A stretch of 64,000 bases of DNA from Trichococcus palustris (lineage in GTDB: Bacteria; Bacillota; Bacilli; Lactobacillales; Aerococcaceae): assembly GCF_900114465.1 (NCBI RefSeq), contig NZ_FOTD01000009.1:1-64000 (forward strand), given 5' to 3'. Within the stretch, counting starts at the first letter, position 1; the number at the start of each line of letters is the position of its first letter. Under the pieces are notes generated by a model, which worked only from the letters and a program-made list of their open reading frames with translations, did not search any database and was not told where the DNA came from. Positions 37,213 to 46,606 of this stretch are shown here, piece after piece. The position numbers and the translations under genes were made by a program.

Positions 37213-37215
37213 AAT
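37187..37215 (+). promoter_or_regulatory. Promoter of the T-box-ileS transcript
   Basis: TTGAAA (37187-37192), 17-nt spacer, TAAAAT (37210-37215). It overlaps the end of divIVA and puts the start near 37222. Confidence 0.75.
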
Positions 37216-37221
37216 CTAGTT

Positions 37222-37470
37222 ATTGATGAATGGAACACCCGAGGGGAAGATACTTCCAGCGAGTTAGCGAGCGGTGAAAGGCTAACAAGTCACTCTTTTC
37301 TTAGGATCCTCCACGAGAATCTTTTTGAATATACAACAGTAAAAAAGGTCGCCTGAACAGCGTTAACGGTTTGAATGAGGAAGGAATATCCGCCTGCAGA
37401 GGGTCGTTATTGCTTTGAATTTGGGTGGTACCACGAAGACTTCGTCCCTTTAGGAGACGGGTCTTTTTTG
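37222..37470 (+). promoter_or_regulatory. T-box riboswitch, isoleucine type
   Basis: Leader that senses uncharged tRNA-Ile. The T-box core GGTGGTACCACG is at 37423-37435. The competing terminator is at 37436-37469 (AAGAC/GTCTT with CGTC/GACG, then T residues). On the 3' side of stem I the triplet ATC (37306-37308) fits an Ile specifier, in agreement with ileS downstream. Stem I distal features GCGAG and GGTGAAAG are visible. Confidence 0.9.
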
Positions 37471-37505
37471 CATTGTAGGAAAATATATATATTTTCGAGT
37501 GCAGA

Positions 37506-37885
37506 AGTGCATCACCGTAGGTGTTTCACACGTTAGTAAAATGTTCCGAATGTTAATGAATTGTCCAGCTTCACGGGTTAGCCCTTCGGAAAAGGGATGA
37601 AGGAACCTCTTGTCTCTGCGAGCCAAGACATACTGTTCGACTAACCTGCTGACGCAGGAAGTCTCTCAGCAATTGCACTCTACGATGCTCATTTGCATGG
37701 GACTCTTAGGGATTCATCCCTTAGAGCCCCAGTATAAGGTGACCGTAGGGAACGTTGCAGGGCCAGATTTCCTAAATTGTCATGACTCTTGCGATTTCAA
37801 TCGCTTAGAGGCATGATACACTTGACCGTTCAGGTCACAGTGTTTCCTTACTCAGGGCTGAACGAACCCGTTCAGCATTTCTTAA
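37506..37885. repeat. Structured repeat element, copy B, inside the ileS leader
   Basis: Starts AGTGCATCACCGTAGGTG, parallel to copies A and C. Contains GGAACCTCTTG, a hairpin (37609-37627), the invariant ACATACTGTTCGAC (37628-37641) and AGTCTCTCAGCAATTGC. It also has a strong hairpin at 37703-37726, CAGATTTCCTAAATT as in copy A, and a terminal hairpin GCTGAACG/CGTTCAGC followed by ATTTCTTAA. The GC clamp of A and C is replaced by this different stem. It lies between the T-box terminator and ileS, so it should be transcribed. Confidence 0.75.
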
Positions 37886-37916
37886 TTTCAAAAATCAGTT
37901 AAAGGGGATGGCAAAT

Positions 37917-40697
37917 ATGAAAATGAAAGAAACCTTGCATCTTGGGAAAACAGCTTTTCCGATGAAAGCAAACTTGCCGGTGCGTGAATTGGAATGGCAA
38001 AAAGATTGGGAAGAAAAGAGAATCTATGAGAAACGTCAAGAATTGAATGCCGACAAACCGACGTTCGTATTGCATGATGGCCCTCCATACGCCAATGGCG
38101 CCATCCACATGGGACATGCCCTGAATAAAATCAGCAAAGATATCATCGTTCGCTCTAAATCCATGTCAGGATTCCGCTCACCATACGTTCCGGGTTGGGA
38201 TACGCACGGCTTGCCGATTGAACAAGCTTTGACGAATACGGGTGTAAACCGTAAAGCATTGAGCTTGGCTGACTTCCGTAAACTGTGTGAAGATTATGCT
38301 TGGAAACAAATTGACGGACAAAGAACCGTATTCAAACGTTTGGGTGTGGCAGGGGATTGGGAAAATCCGTATGTAACGCTGCAACCTAAATATGAAGAGG
38401 CGGAAATCCGTGTATTCGGCAAAATGGCTGAAAACGGCTATATCTACAAAGGCTTAAAACCGATCTACTGGTCTCCATCGAGCGAATCTTCTTTGGCGGA
38501 AGCGGAAATCGAATACAAAGATGTAAAATCCGCTTCCATTTTCGTAGCCTTCCAAGTGAAGGACGGCAAAGATTTGTTGGATACAGATACCGCATTCATC
38601 ATCTGGACGACAACGCCATGGACATTGCCAGCTAACTTAGGTATTTCCGTGAACGCAAATTACGAATATGTATTGGTCAATGCCGATGGCCGTAAATTTG
38701 TTGTGGCGAAAGAATTGCTGGAAAAAGTCCAAAATGAAATCGGTTGGGAATCCGTGGAAGTGCTGAACGAATACAAAGGTTCACAGTTCGAATACATGAC
38801 TGCACAACACCCATTCTATGACCGTGAATCATTGGTTATGGTAGGGGATCACGTAACGCTGGAAGCCGGTACCGGTCTTGTACATACTGCTCCTGGCCAC
38901 GGGGAGGATGACTACCAGGTCGGCAAAAAATACGGTCTTCCCGTTTTGTCGCCGATCGACAACAAGGGCTGTTATACAGCAGAAGCACCTGGATTCGAAG
39001 GGGTCTTCTACGACAAAGCCAACAAAATGGTGACGGAATTATTGACGGAAAAAGGGGCGCTATTGAAGCTCGATTTCTTCGTCCACAGCTATCCGCATGA
39101 CTGGAGAACGAAAAAACCGGTCATTTACCGTGCAACACCGCAGTGGTTTGCGTCAATCGACAAATTCCGTCAGAACATCCTGGACGAAATCGAAAACGTG
39201 GAATGGCTCCATCCTTCCGGTAAGGTAAGATTGTTCAATATGATCCGCGACCGCGGCGACTGGGTAATCTCCCGCCAACGTGTATGGGGCGTTCCATTGC
39301 CGATCTTCTACGCAGAAAACGGCGAACCGATCATCACTCCTGAAACAATCGACCATGCAGCAACCTTGATCGGCGAATTCGGATCAAATGTTTGGTTCGA
39401 AAGAGAAGCGAAAGAATTGCTTCCTGAAGGCTTTACCCACCCAGGCAGCCCTAACGGTGAATTCACGAAAGAAATGGACATCATGGATGTATGGTTCGAT
39501 TCGGGCTCATCACATGAAGCTGTCCTGCGCGGCAGAGAAGACTTGACCTTCCCGGCAGATATGTATCTGGAAGGATCTGACCAATACCGCGGCTGGTTCA
39601 ACTCCAGCTTAACAACAAGTGTTGCCATCAACGGAGTGGCTCCATATAAGAGCGTACTTTCCCAAGGCTTCGTATTGGATGGAGAAGGCCGCAAGATGAG
39701 CAAATCTTTGGGCAATACGGTCCTTCCTGAAAAAGTCGTGAAGAATATGGGAGCGGATATCATTCGTCTTTGGGTATCCAGCGTCGATTATGAATCAGAC
39801 GTTAGAGTCAGTGATGACATCCTGAAGCAAGTCTCTGAAACATACCGTAAAATCCGCAATACCATGCGTTTCTTGATCGGCAACACGGAAGATTTCCAAC
39901 CAAAAGAACATGCCGTCGCTTACGAAGAGTTGCGCAATGTCGATAAATACATGATGGCTCGTTTGAATGCAGTCGTGGATACCTGTCTGACCGCTTATAA
40001 GGAATACAGATTCTCAACGATCTATCAAACAATCATGAACTTCTGTACGGTTGACCTATCCGCGTTCTACTTGGATTTTGCAAAAGATGTCGTTTACATC
40101 GAAAAAGAAGATGAATTTGAACGCCGCGCGATGCAGACCGTATTCTATAGTGTCTTGGTGAAATTGGCTAAATTATTGACGCCGATCATCCCTCATACAA
40201 CAGAAGAAATCTGGAGCTACCTGAAAGAAGACGAAGAGTACGTTCAATGGTCTGAGCTGCCTGAAGCGGAATCGCATGTAGGCCAACAAGAATTACTTGT
40301 TGATTGGTCAAACTTCCTGAAGGTTCGCGACGATGTATTGAAAGCCTTGGAAGTGGCGCGTAACGAAAAAATCATCGGTAAATCATTCGAAGCGCATCTG
40401 ACGTTATTCGTCAATGATGAAACAAAAGCTTTGTTTGAAAAGCTGAATGCTAACCTGGAACAATTATTCATCGTTTCCCAAATCACCATCAAAGATGCTG
40501 CAGGAGCAACCGCTGAAGCGCTGGCCTTTGAAAATGGGGCAGTCTTGGTGGAACATGCGCATGGCGAAACATGCGAAAGATGCCGTGCCATCAAAGAAGA
40601 AGTGGGAACAATCGAAGATGCACCAACGCTATGCCATCGTTGTGCAGATATCGTCCGTTCCGATTTCCCGGAAGCACTCGTTGCCGAAGCGGAATAA
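37917..40697 (+). CDS. ileS: Isoleucine-tRNA ligase
   Basis: 926 residues from the ATG at 37917 (AAAGGGG 9 nt upstream; the ATG at 37908 touches the ribosome site). Class I motifs: HMGHALNK (HIGH-type) near 61-68 and KMSKS near 597. The CP1 editing insert includes [12 protein letters not shown] and [15 protein letters not shown]. The C-terminal zinc knuckle is [10 protein letters not shown] and CHRCADIV, the bacterial type sensitive to mupirocin-class inhibition. T-box controlled. Confidence 0.97.
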   Translation: MKMKETLHLGKTAFPMKANLPVRELEWQKDWEEKRIYEKRQELNADKPTFVLHDGPPYANGAIHMGHALNKISKDIIVRSKSMSGFRSPYVPGWDTHGLPIEQALTNTGVNRKALSLADFRKLCEDYAWKQIDGQRTVFKRLGVAGDWENPYVTLQPKYEEAEIRVFGKMAENGYIYKGLKPIYWSPSSESSLAEAEIEYKDVKSASIFVAFQVKDGKDLLDTDTAFIIWTTTPWTLPANLGISVNANYEYVLVNADGRKFVVAKELLEKVQNEIGWESVEVLNEYKGSQFEYMTAQHPFYDRESLVMVGDHVTLEAGTGLVHTAPGHGEDDYQVGKKYGLPVLSPIDNKGCYTAEAPGFEGVFYDKANKMVTELLTEKGALLKLDFFVHSYPHDWRTKKPVIYRATPQWFASIDKFRQNILDEIENVEWLHPSGKVRLFNMIRDRGDWVISRQRVWGVPLPIFYAENGEPIITPETIDHAATLIGEFGSNVWFEREAKELLPEGFTHPGSPNGEFTKEMDIMDVWFDSGSSHEAVLRGREDLTFPADMYLEGSDQYRGWFNSSLTTSVAINGVAPYKSVLSQGFVLDGEGRKMSKSLGNTVLPEKVVKNMGADIIRLWVSSVDYESDVRVSDDILKQVSETYRKIRNTMRFLIGNTEDFQPKEHAVAYEELRNVDKYMMARLNAVVDTCLTAYKEYRFSTIYQTIMNFCTVDLSAFYLDFAKDVVYIEKEDEFERRAMQTVFYSVLVKLAKLLTPIIPHTTEEIWSYLKEDEEYVQWSELPEAESHVGQQELLVDWSNFLKVRDDVLKALEVARNEKIIGKSFEAHLTLFVNDETKALFEKLNANLEQLFIVSQITIKDAAGATAEALAFENGAVLVEHAHGETCERCRAIKEEVGTIEDAPTLCHRCADIVRSDFPEALVAEAE

Positions 40698-40740
40698 CGG
40701 AACACCAGCGACTGACGTCAAGGAATAGACAGAGGCACTA

Positions 40741-40795
40741 AAAAAATATACTTGAATCTTTGGCTAACCCAAACGGTTCAAGTATATTTTTCTTT
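40741..40795 (+). terminator. ileS terminator
   Basis: AAAAATATACTTGAA pairs with TTCAAGTATATTTTT across a 20-nt loop; T-rich tail. Confidence 0.88.
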
Positions 40796-40869
40796 GCTTC
40801 ATTTTTTCGAATAGAGCTAAAACACGAATGAAAAAATGAGATTTATTTAAGAAAGCGTATAAATTACTC

Positions 40870-40898
40870 TTGAATATACAAAAGAAATTCGTTATACT
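40870..40898 (+). promoter_or_regulatory. Cold-shock gene promoter
   Basis: TTGAAT, 17-nt spacer, TATACT. The start near 40905 gives an AT-rich leader of about 77 nt, as often seen for cold-induced csp messages. Confidence 0.8.
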
Positions 40899-40981
40899 TA
40901 TATTAGTAACTTGAACTAATATGATACTAATAATTATATTATCAACTTACCAATTGAATATTTTGGAGGTACTACACTATT

Positions 40982-41182
40982 ATGGAACAAGGCAAAGTAA
41001 AATGGTTTAATGGCGAAAAAGGTTTTGGATTTATCGAAGTTGAAGGAAAAGACGATGTATTCGTACATTTCTCAGCTATCCAAGGCGAAGGCTTCAAAAC
41101 TTTAGAAGAAGGCCAAGAAGTTGAATTCGAAATCGTTGAAGGCAACCGTGGACCTCAAGCAGCTAACGTTGTAAAATTATAA
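40982..41182 (+). CDS. Cold shock protein (CspA family)
   Basis: 66-residue OB-fold nucleic-acid chaperone. RNP1 KGFGFIEV (about 17-24) and RNP2 VFVHFSAI (about 29-36). TTTGGAGG ribosome site. A close paralogue is at 60982; the two differ mainly in charged surface residues. Confidence 0.97.
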   Translation: MEQGKVKWFNGEKGFGFIEVEGKDDVFVHFSAIQGEGFKTLEEGQEVEFEIVEGNRGPQAANVVKL

Positions 41183-41212
41183 TCTCATATTTTTTCTGAC
41201 ATTAGCGAATCC

Positions 41213-41248
41213 AAAAGCGTCACAGAATCTATTCTGTGGCGCTTTTTT
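41213..41248 (+). terminator. csp terminator
   Basis: AAAAGCGTCACAGAAT, CT, ATTCTGTGGCGCTTTTTT. Confidence 0.93.
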
Positions 41249-41298
41249 CAGTTGTGTGCCATTCTTCTATTTCATTCATCATGCGTTAAAAGAAATAA

Positions 41299-41345
41299 GG
41301 AAGGGCGAGAACACCCATGATTAAATCACGGTGTTCTCGCCTTCC
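41299..41345 (-). terminator. Terminator for the GlsB/YeaQ-type gene
   Basis: GGAAGGGCGAGAACACC pairs with GGTGTTCTCGCCTTCC; on the minus strand it is followed by TTATTTCTTTT. Confidence 0.75.
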
Positions 41346-41382
41346 CATAAATTATTTTATTATAAAGAAAAGATATTTTTTT

Positions 41383-41631
41383 CTATTTTTTCATATTCCG
41401 CAATACAAGAGAAACGATAAAAATTAGGATGACTGCACCGACTAAAGCTGGAAGAAGGTAGAAGCCTCCGACTGCAGGACCCCACGCTCCGAATAATTTA
41501 GCACCTATCCAAGCGCCAATAAAACCGGCAACAATATTGCCAATGATTCCGCCTGGGACATCTTTGCCTAAAATAGCACCTGCAAGAGCACCCAACACAC
41601 CGCCGACGATCAATTGCCAAATCAAAGCCAT
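41383..41631 (-). CDS. GlsB/YeaQ/YmgE family small membrane protein
   Basis: 82 residues with three glycine-rich membrane helices (LIWQLIVGGVLGALAGAILG, GIIGNIVAGFIGAWIGAKLFG, LLPALVGAVILIFIVSLVL). This is the transglycosylase-associated family, often stress induced. The start at 41631 has AAGGAGG 8 nt upstream; the upstream TTG would read through that ribosome site. Confidence 0.9.
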   Translation of the reverse strand: MALIWQLIVGGVLGALAGAILGKDVPGGIIGNIVAGFIGAWIGAKLFGAWGPAVGGFYLLPALVGAVILIFIVSLVLRNMKK

Positions 41632-42014
41632 TTTTAGTTCCTCCTTTACCAAACCAACCAGAGCAATAACAACATAATTACTATTTATTAATAATAACTA
41701 CACACTCATTATAAAGAAAATCGCCCAGAACTCAAACGATAACGCTTGAAAGCGATCGCGTATTTTGTGGGTTGGCAGAGCTGAATCATTATGAACCAAC
41801 AGCGCATAGATGGCTATTTTCCGCGTATATGCCCATTAAGATGGCCGATCAGAAGATAAATACGAAAAGGACCTGAGCGAATTGGCTCAGGCCCTCCGAT
41901 AGATTGCAGCAAGCCGCGGCATTTCAAAAAAGCCAGCTTCCAAGCATAACCGATTACACTGGATGCGTTCAACCGTTGATTTTGCATACGGTACAATTTT
42001 TGCGCCCTGAAATG
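41632..42014. other. Gap between GlsB/YeaQ-type gene and telA
   Basis: About 380 nt. It holds the GlsB/YeaQ gene's upstream region (AT-rich, 41660-41720) and the telA terminator (41862-41895). No open frame with a ribosome site was seen. Confidence 0.5.
41862..41895 (-). terminator. xpaC-telA terminator
   Basis: Minus strand AGGGCCTGAGC, loop CAATTC, GCTCAGGTCCTTTTCG. It lies about 120 nt after telA. Confidence 0.7.
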
Positions 42015-43238
42015 TCAGCGGAGCTCTTTTTCTTCTTTTTGGATGGAAAGCAATTTGACTTTCAGATCATTTTCCATGAAAGTAAGTTCCTTTTCGGCTT
42101 CCTTGCGTTTCATGCGGCCTTCTTGTTGGATCTTCAGGGTTTCTTCCAACGTTTCAATCAGGTCTTGTTGTGTCTGCTTGAGTGTTTCGATGTCAATCAC
42201 ACCCCGTTCGTTTTCTTTGGCAGTCTCAATCGCTGAAATCTTCAGCATTTCCGAATTTTTCCTCATCAAATCGTTCGTTGTCTGGGAAACTTGTCGTTGT
42301 GCCGTGACGGCGTCTTTCTGGCGCAGCAGGGTGAGGGCGATGGCCACTTGATTTTTCCATAGCGGGATCGCCGTATGGATGGATGACTGGATCTTTTCTG
42401 CCAATGCCTGGTTCGTGTTTTGAATCAGACGGATTTGCGGGGCTTGCTGGATGGTCATTTGCCTTGTCAGGAGCAGATCATGCTTCCTCTTGTCGAGCCT
42501 GTCCAGGAATTGCTTCAAGTCATTGACGATTTGGACATCCATTTGGCTTTGGCTCGTTTCAGCTTGTTGGATGGCCTGAGGGATCAGTTTTTTCTCGATG
42601 TCCTCCATTTTTACTTCTCCGGCAGCGATGTAAATATTCAATGCATCATAATAGTCCTTGTTCTTTTGATACAGCTGCTCCAACATCAGGTTGTCGTTCA
42701 ACAGGCTGTTCTTTTCCTTGTCCAATTTGATGGCGATTTTGTCGATCTGGGCGCCGATTTTTTGGTATTTTGCAGTCATTTCATAGGCCGATTGTTTGAC
42801 CTTTCCGAAGATTTTGCGGAAAACATTATTGTCCTCGGCACGCAGATCTTCCGGTTTTGCCTCGTTCAGGCGATACATCAGCTCGTTGAGGGAATCCCCG
42901 ATTTCGCCCGTATCCTGGTTCTGCACATGGTCCAGCATCGAGTGGGAGAATTCGCCCAATTGTTTTTGCGCGGCGGCCCCGTAGCTGATGATGGCTTGCA
43001 TATTCTTTTCATCTATCTGGCCGGCTAAGGCGAGAGCCTGTTTTTGCCTTTCTTCCGGCAATTTGTCGATCAGTTTAGCGGGTTGCGGCATTTCTGCAAG
43101 CTCCGTTTTGGGATCCAGCTTAGCCACGGGATTGGCAAACGGATCCGTGAATGGGTTTGCCAAGAGGTCATCCAATTCCTGGTTAACGTTTTTGATTTCT
43201 TGCTTGTCGGTTGGGTTCGTTGAATCAAATCTCTCCAT
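42015..43238 (-). CDS. telA: TelA family toxic-anion-resistance protein
   Basis: 407 residues, soluble and largely helical. Typical family segments are [21 protein letters not shown] near 57-77 and [32 protein letters not shown] in the last third. Named for plasmid tellurite resistance, but chromosomal copies in Firmicutes are mostly linked to envelope stress and their real role is unclear. It lies 11 nt after xpaC, its usual partner. AT-rich leader GGGGGAAATAAG before the ATG. Confidence 0.9.
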   Translation of the reverse strand: MERFDSTNPTDKQEIKNVNQELDDLLANPFTDPFANPVAKLDPKTELAEMPQPAKLIDKLPEERQKQALALAGQIDEKNMQAIISYGAAAQKQLGEFSHSMLDHVQNQDTGEIGDSLNELMYRLNEAKPEDLRAEDNNVFRKIFGKVKQSAYEMTAKYQKIGAQIDKIAIKLDKEKNSLLNDNLMLEQLYQKNKDYYDALNIYIAAGEVKMEDIEKKLIPQAIQQAETSQSQMDVQIVNDLKQFLDRLDKRKHDLLLTRQMTIQQAPQIRLIQNTNQALAEKIQSSIHTAIPLWKNQVAIALTLLRQKDAVTAQRQVSQTTNDLMRKNSEMLKISAIETAKENERGVIDIETLKQTQQDLIETLEETLKIQQEGRMKRKEAEKELTFMENDLKVKLLSIQKEEKELR

Positions 43239-43249
43239 CTTATTTCCCC

Positions 43250-43969
43250 CTATAATTCTTCATCCAATGCATTTTCGTTGTCTTTGCTACTATTATCCCT
43301 TTTCAAAACTTGCTTGGCAAGTTCCATCTCGATATCCAAATCCTTGATGTCGTTGGACATGAATGTCACATAATCCTCGGCAATCAGTTGGCACATCTCG
43401 TCGATGGTCCGGGCGCTCTCTTCCAGAGCCGCATAGGTGCCCTTTGTTTTCGAAACATGCCCGTCAATGTCGATGTATTTCTCTGTCAATTCTTTTAAGT
43501 TCGGCAGATGAGTATATAGAAATTTATCGACCTCATGCAGGCGTTGCGGCTGCTCGACGATGTTTTTGAAAAAGTCTTTCAGAATGTCCATGGTGTCATT
43601 CCGGATAGAGATGGCTTTCAATTTGGAAACCTGATCGAAATTATATTCGATGTCTTGGATATTGCTTTTCGCTTGGAACAGCGTGTTGCGGAAATAGGCG
43701 ATTTGATCTTTTGTCAGGCCCTTTGACAGGTAGAAAGCTTCTTTCGTAGGGCTTACTTTTGCGATAGCTGTCGGCTTGCTCTTTGATTTTTTAGGGAAAG
43801 AAAATCCTCGTGCGGATTGCAGATAGAAAAGGATTGCTCCCATTACTACCGTCAGGCCGATGGACGTCCAAAAATCAAAACCGAAGACGAAATAGAAAAC
43901 TGCCAGTCCGATCAGACAGGCTAAGCTGGAAAATGTGTACTTCATGATGTCTTTTATATTGTTCCACAT
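43250..43969 (-). CDS. xpaC: XpaC-like membrane protein
   Basis: 239 residues. Two N-terminal membrane helices (about 10-30 and 33-50), then a helical cytoplasmic domain rich in charge ([40 protein letters not shown]). Matches the XpaC family (5-bromo-4-chloroindolyl phosphate hydrolysis protein), an old name from a screen that does not prove enzyme activity. First gene of the xpaC-telA pair, with GAGGAGG upstream. Confidence 0.88.
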   Translation of the reverse strand: MWNNIKDIMKYTFSSLACLIGLAVFYFVFGFDFWTSIGLTVVMGAILFYLQSARGFSFPKKSKSKPTAIAKVSPTKEAFYLSKGLTKDQIAYFRNTLFQAKSNIQDIEYNFDQVSKLKAISIRNDTMDILKDFFKNIVEQPQRLHEVDKFLYTHLPNLKELTEKYIDIDGHVSKTKGTYAALEESARTIDEMCQLIAEDYVTFMSNDIKDLDIEMELAKQVLKRDNSSKDNENALDEEL

Positions 43970-44104
43970 GATTGTTCCTCCTCTGAGAACGTGTTTTCGT
44001 TGCTATACATAGTTTAGCACAAAAATGCCCCCTATACCTATCAGCCCAAAGGATGATTTTCCTTGCCTTGAACAGCGGATTGTCCAAGTCATTTTGCCAG
44101 CCTA

Positions 44105-44134
44105 TTGTAAATGATGGAAAAGATGAGGTATCAT
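44105..44134 (+). promoter_or_regulatory. Candidate promoter of the Nudix-macP-mtnN group
   Basis: TTGTAA (44105-44110), 18-nt spacer, TATCAT (44129-44134), about 40 nt before the GTG start. Confidence 0.45.
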
Positions 44135-44173
44135 TGTATTTACAGAAAAATCAGAGACATGGAGGTCGCGATA

Positions 44174-44734
44174 GTGGAATTTGAAGAAAAAACATTGACC
44201 AGTGAAAAAATATTTGATGGCGTGCTGCTGCATTTGGTGAGGGAGGAAGTATTATTGCCAAACGGTAAAACTTCCATCCGGGAGATGATCCGGCATCCGG
44301 GTGCGGTTGCGATGATCCCTTTTACAAATGACGGCAAGATGGTAATGGTACGCCAATTCCGTAAACCGTTGGATCGTACCGTAGTGGAAATTCCAGCCGG
44401 GAAATTGGAGCGTTCGGACACGGAGCCCTTCCAGGCGGCAGTCAGGGAACTGGAGGAGGAAACGGATTACCGTGCTGATAAATGGACGGAATTGACCACG
44501 TTTTATCCGACGCCAGCCTACCTGGATGAACGCATTACGCTTTACTTGGCGGAAGGATTGACGAAAGTGCAAGATTCCCTGCCGATGGATGAAGATGAGT
44601 TCATCGAAATATTGGAGTTGACGTATGAAGAAGCGAAAGCCCTGCAGGATTCCGGTGAAATTTGTGATTCAAAAACAATTTACGCTATGTTATTCTGGGA
44701 AATGCGTTTATTGCAAAAGAAAATAGGTGAGTAA
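44174..44734 (+). CDS. Nudix hydrolase, ADP-ribose pyrophosphatase type
   Basis: 186 residues from the GTG at 44174, chosen for GGAGGT 7 nt upstream and because the conserved start VEFEEKTLTSEKIFDG begins there. The in-frame ATGs at 44111 and 44114 lie inside the promoter. Nudix segment AGKLERSDTEPFQAAVRELE then EETDY: the REL-EEE core is intact, but one residue is inserted ahead of it and the usual Gly is Asp. TPAYLDERITLYLAEGL is typical of ADP-ribose enzymes. Its stop overlaps the ribosome site of the next gene. Confidence 0.9.
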   Translation: MEFEEKTLTSEKIFDGVLLHLVREEVLLPNGKTSIREMIRHPGAVAMIPFTNDGKMVMVRQFRKPLDRTVVEIPAGKLERSDTEPFQAAVRELEEETDYRADKWTELTTFYPTPAYLDERITLYLAEGLTKVQDSLPMDEDEFIEILELTYEEAKALQDSGEICDSKTIYAMLFWEMRLLQKKIGE

Positions 44735-44735
44735 A

Positions 44736-45125
44736 ATGTCCAACCCGAAAAAACCGTTGATTACGAGGGAAAGGTACAGGGAGTATCAAAAAGAACAGAC
44801 GAAAAAAAGTGCCAGCCCGAGCAAAGCGGGTACTGAAATAATCAAGGGGAAAGTTGATGCCATCAAGACACCCTTAGGTTCAACCGGTAAAGAACCAATC
44901 AGCAGGAAAAAAGAAAATCCGGGAACGCAAAGTAACGGAAACAACGCTTCCAGAAAAAGCCAGACCGCAGTAAAGAAAGAGCCCAAGAAGAGCGATAAAA
45001 AGACAAAAGACCTTCGTCTGACTTCGAAAGAAAAAGGGCGCCAATTGGATATTTTTTTAAACAAAGCCATCGTTTTTGTCATTTTGCTGATTATATTGGT
45101 CTTTGTCATTGCGTTTATACTATAA
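44736..45125 (+). CDS. Tail-anchored membrane protein, possible MacP homologue
   Basis: 129 residues from the ATG at 44736 (GGTGAG upstream). The N-terminus NPKKPLITRERYREYQKEQ is followed by a long Lys/Ser/Thr-rich linker with no predicted fold and one membrane helix at the very end (about 106-129, KAIVFVILLIILVFVIAFIL), so the body faces the cytoplasm. In Streptococcus pneumoniae the Nudix-macP-mtnN order is the same, and MacP is a tail-anchored activator of the class A PBP2a with a similar KPLLT start. Homology is inferred from order, topology and that short motif. Confidence 0.6.
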   Translation: MSNPKKPLITRERYREYQKEQTKKSASPSKAGTEIIKGKVDAIKTPLGSTGKEPISRKKENPGTQSNGNNASRKSQTAVKKEPKKSDKKTKDLRLTSKEKGRQLDIFLNKAIVFVILLIILVFVIAFIL

Positions 45126-45159
45126 TAATGGAGTAATTTGAATCGGAAAGGAACAGGAT

Positions 45160-45858
45160 ATGATCGGGATTATTGGAGCAATGGAAGAGGAGAACCGTAT
45201 TCTTTTGGAGAATATGGAAAATAAGACTGAGGAAAAACAGTACCACCTGATTTTCACAAGGGGTACAATCGAAAACCAGGAAGTGGTCTTGGTGCAGTCC
45301 GGCATCGGCAAGGTCAATTCGGCTTTAGCGGCTGCTTTCATGATCGGGCATTATCACCCGGATGTTGTCATCAACACGGGTTCAGCCGGCGGATTGCATC
45401 CTGATTTACACGTCGGTGATGTTGTTATCGCCGACAGACTGGCCTATCATGACGTGGATGCGACGGCATTTGGTTATGAGCTTGGCCAAGTTCCGCAAAT
45501 GCCGCACTATTATCCGGCAGATGCGACCGTCGTCAGTCAAATCACAAAAGCGGCAGAAGCGGTCGGCTTGCGCACGGTAACGGGAACCATCGTTTCCAGC
45601 GATTCCTTCATCGCTTCGGAAAGCGGCATCGCACGCATCAAAAAGAACTTCCCGGATGCCTACGCAACGGAGATGGAGGGGGCTTCCATCGCGCAGGTGT
45701 GTTATGTGCTGGGGACGCCGTTCGCGGTCATCCGTGCCATCTCCGATGGAGCAAGCGAGGATGCTGCCCTGACGTTTGATGAATTCATTGTGGAAGCAGG
45801 CAAGAAGTCTGCGGAAATGGTCATCGAGTTATTGAAGCATTTAGAAAAAAAGGGGTGA
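45160..45858 (+). CDS. mtnN: 5'-methylthioadenosine/S-adenosylhomocysteine nucleosidase
   Basis: 232 residues (Pfs). It splits adenine from MTA and SAH, recycling SAM by-products and feeding LuxS. N-terminal MIGIIGAMEEENRIL with the catalytic Glu near 12; VINTGSAGGLHPDLHVGDVV; ATEMEGASIAQVC near 171; RAISDGASEDA with the catalytic Asp near 197. GGAAAGGA ribosome site; follows the MacP-like gene by 34 nt. Confidence 0.97.
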   Translation: MIGIIGAMEEENRILLENMENKTEEKQYHLIFTRGTIENQEVVLVQSGIGKVNSALAAAFMIGHYHPDVVINTGSAGGLHPDLHVGDVVIADRLAYHDVDATAFGYELGQVPQMPHYYPADATVVSQITKAAEAVGLRTVTGTIVSSDSFIASESGIARIKKNFPDAYATEMEGASIAQVCYVLGTPFAVIRAISDGASEDAALTFDEFIVEAGKKSAEMVIELLKHLEKKG

Positions 45859-45864
45859 TCCGTC

Positions 45865-46413
45865 ATGAGGGCATTGATTTCCATTGATTATACCAACGAC
45901 TTTGTTGCAACCGATGGCGCTTTGACAACAGGAGAAGCGGGGCAAGCAATTGAAACGGAACTGGTCGCCGTCACGAAATCGTTCATCGCTCAGGGGGATT
46001 TTGTCGTATTTGCAATCGATTGCCATGATGCGGAGGATCGCTACCATCCTGAAAATGCATTTTTCCCGCCGCATAATCTGATTGGGACAGCCGGACGCGC
46101 GTTATATGGCAGCCTGTCCGACCTCTATGAAGAGAATAAAGGGAAACGGAATGTCTATTGGATAGACAAACGCCATTATTCAGCCTTCAGCGGTACCGAT
46201 CTGGATATCCGGTTGCGTGAACGCGGCATTACCGAAATCCACCTGACCGGCGTCTGCACCGATATCTGCGTGCTGCACACGGCCGTGGATGCGTACAATC
46301 TGGGCTATAAGATAGTCATCCATGAGAAGGCTGTCGCCAGTTTCGATCCGGTCGGGCATGCCTGGGCTTTGACCCATTTCACCGGTTCTTTGGGAGCAAA
46401 AGTAACAAAATAA
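45865..46413 (+). CDS. Isochorismatase-family cysteine hydrolase, probable nicotinamidase
   Basis: 182 residues. Catalytic triad candidates are Asp in IDYTNDF (about 8-11), Lys in WIDKRHYSAF (about 102) and Cys in GVCTDICVLHTA (about 132-136). CHDAEDRYHPEN resembles the metal-binding segment of nicotinamidases. It lies 6 nt after mtnN and may share its transcript. Nicotinamide as substrate is likely but other amidases of the fold are possible. Confidence 0.85.
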   Translation: MRALISIDYTNDFVATDGALTTGEAGQAIETELVAVTKSFIAQGDFVVFAIDCHDAEDRYHPENAFFPPHNLIGTAGRALYGSLSDLYEENKGKRNVYWIDKRHYSAFSGTDLDIRLRERGITEIHLTGVCTDICVLHTAVDAYNLGYKIVIHEKAVASFDPVGHAWALTHFTGSLGAKVTK

Positions 46414-46419
46414 ACGAAA

Positions 46420-46469
46420 AATGGCCTTGCAGTTCCTCGCTAAGCGGGATTGCGGGGCCGTTATTTTTT
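46420..46469 (+). terminator. Terminator after the nicotinamidase-like gene
   Basis: AATGGCC pairs with GGCCGTT around a CTTGCAGTTCC/GGGATTGCGGG inner stem; six T residues follow. Confidence 0.75.
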
Positions 46470-46606
46470 AGACAACCAAGTCAACATTCTCCTGTCCTTC
46501 GCATGGCAGCGTATATTATATTTCATTCGACGAGTGCATAATCTTGAAAGCCCTTTCCGTAAATTGTAAAATAGGGATGAAGTTATAGTCTAAGGAGGAA
46601 ATCGTT

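Noticed and set aside
37610-37816. 68-codon frame inside repeat copy B
   Set aside because: The sequence is built from paired hairpin arms and no ribosome site precedes the start; stem covariation explains it better.
42015-43969. Dedicated tellurite-resistance locus
   Set aside because: xpaC-telA is a common chromosomal pair; no terC/terD genes are present, so a specific metal-resistance island is not supported.
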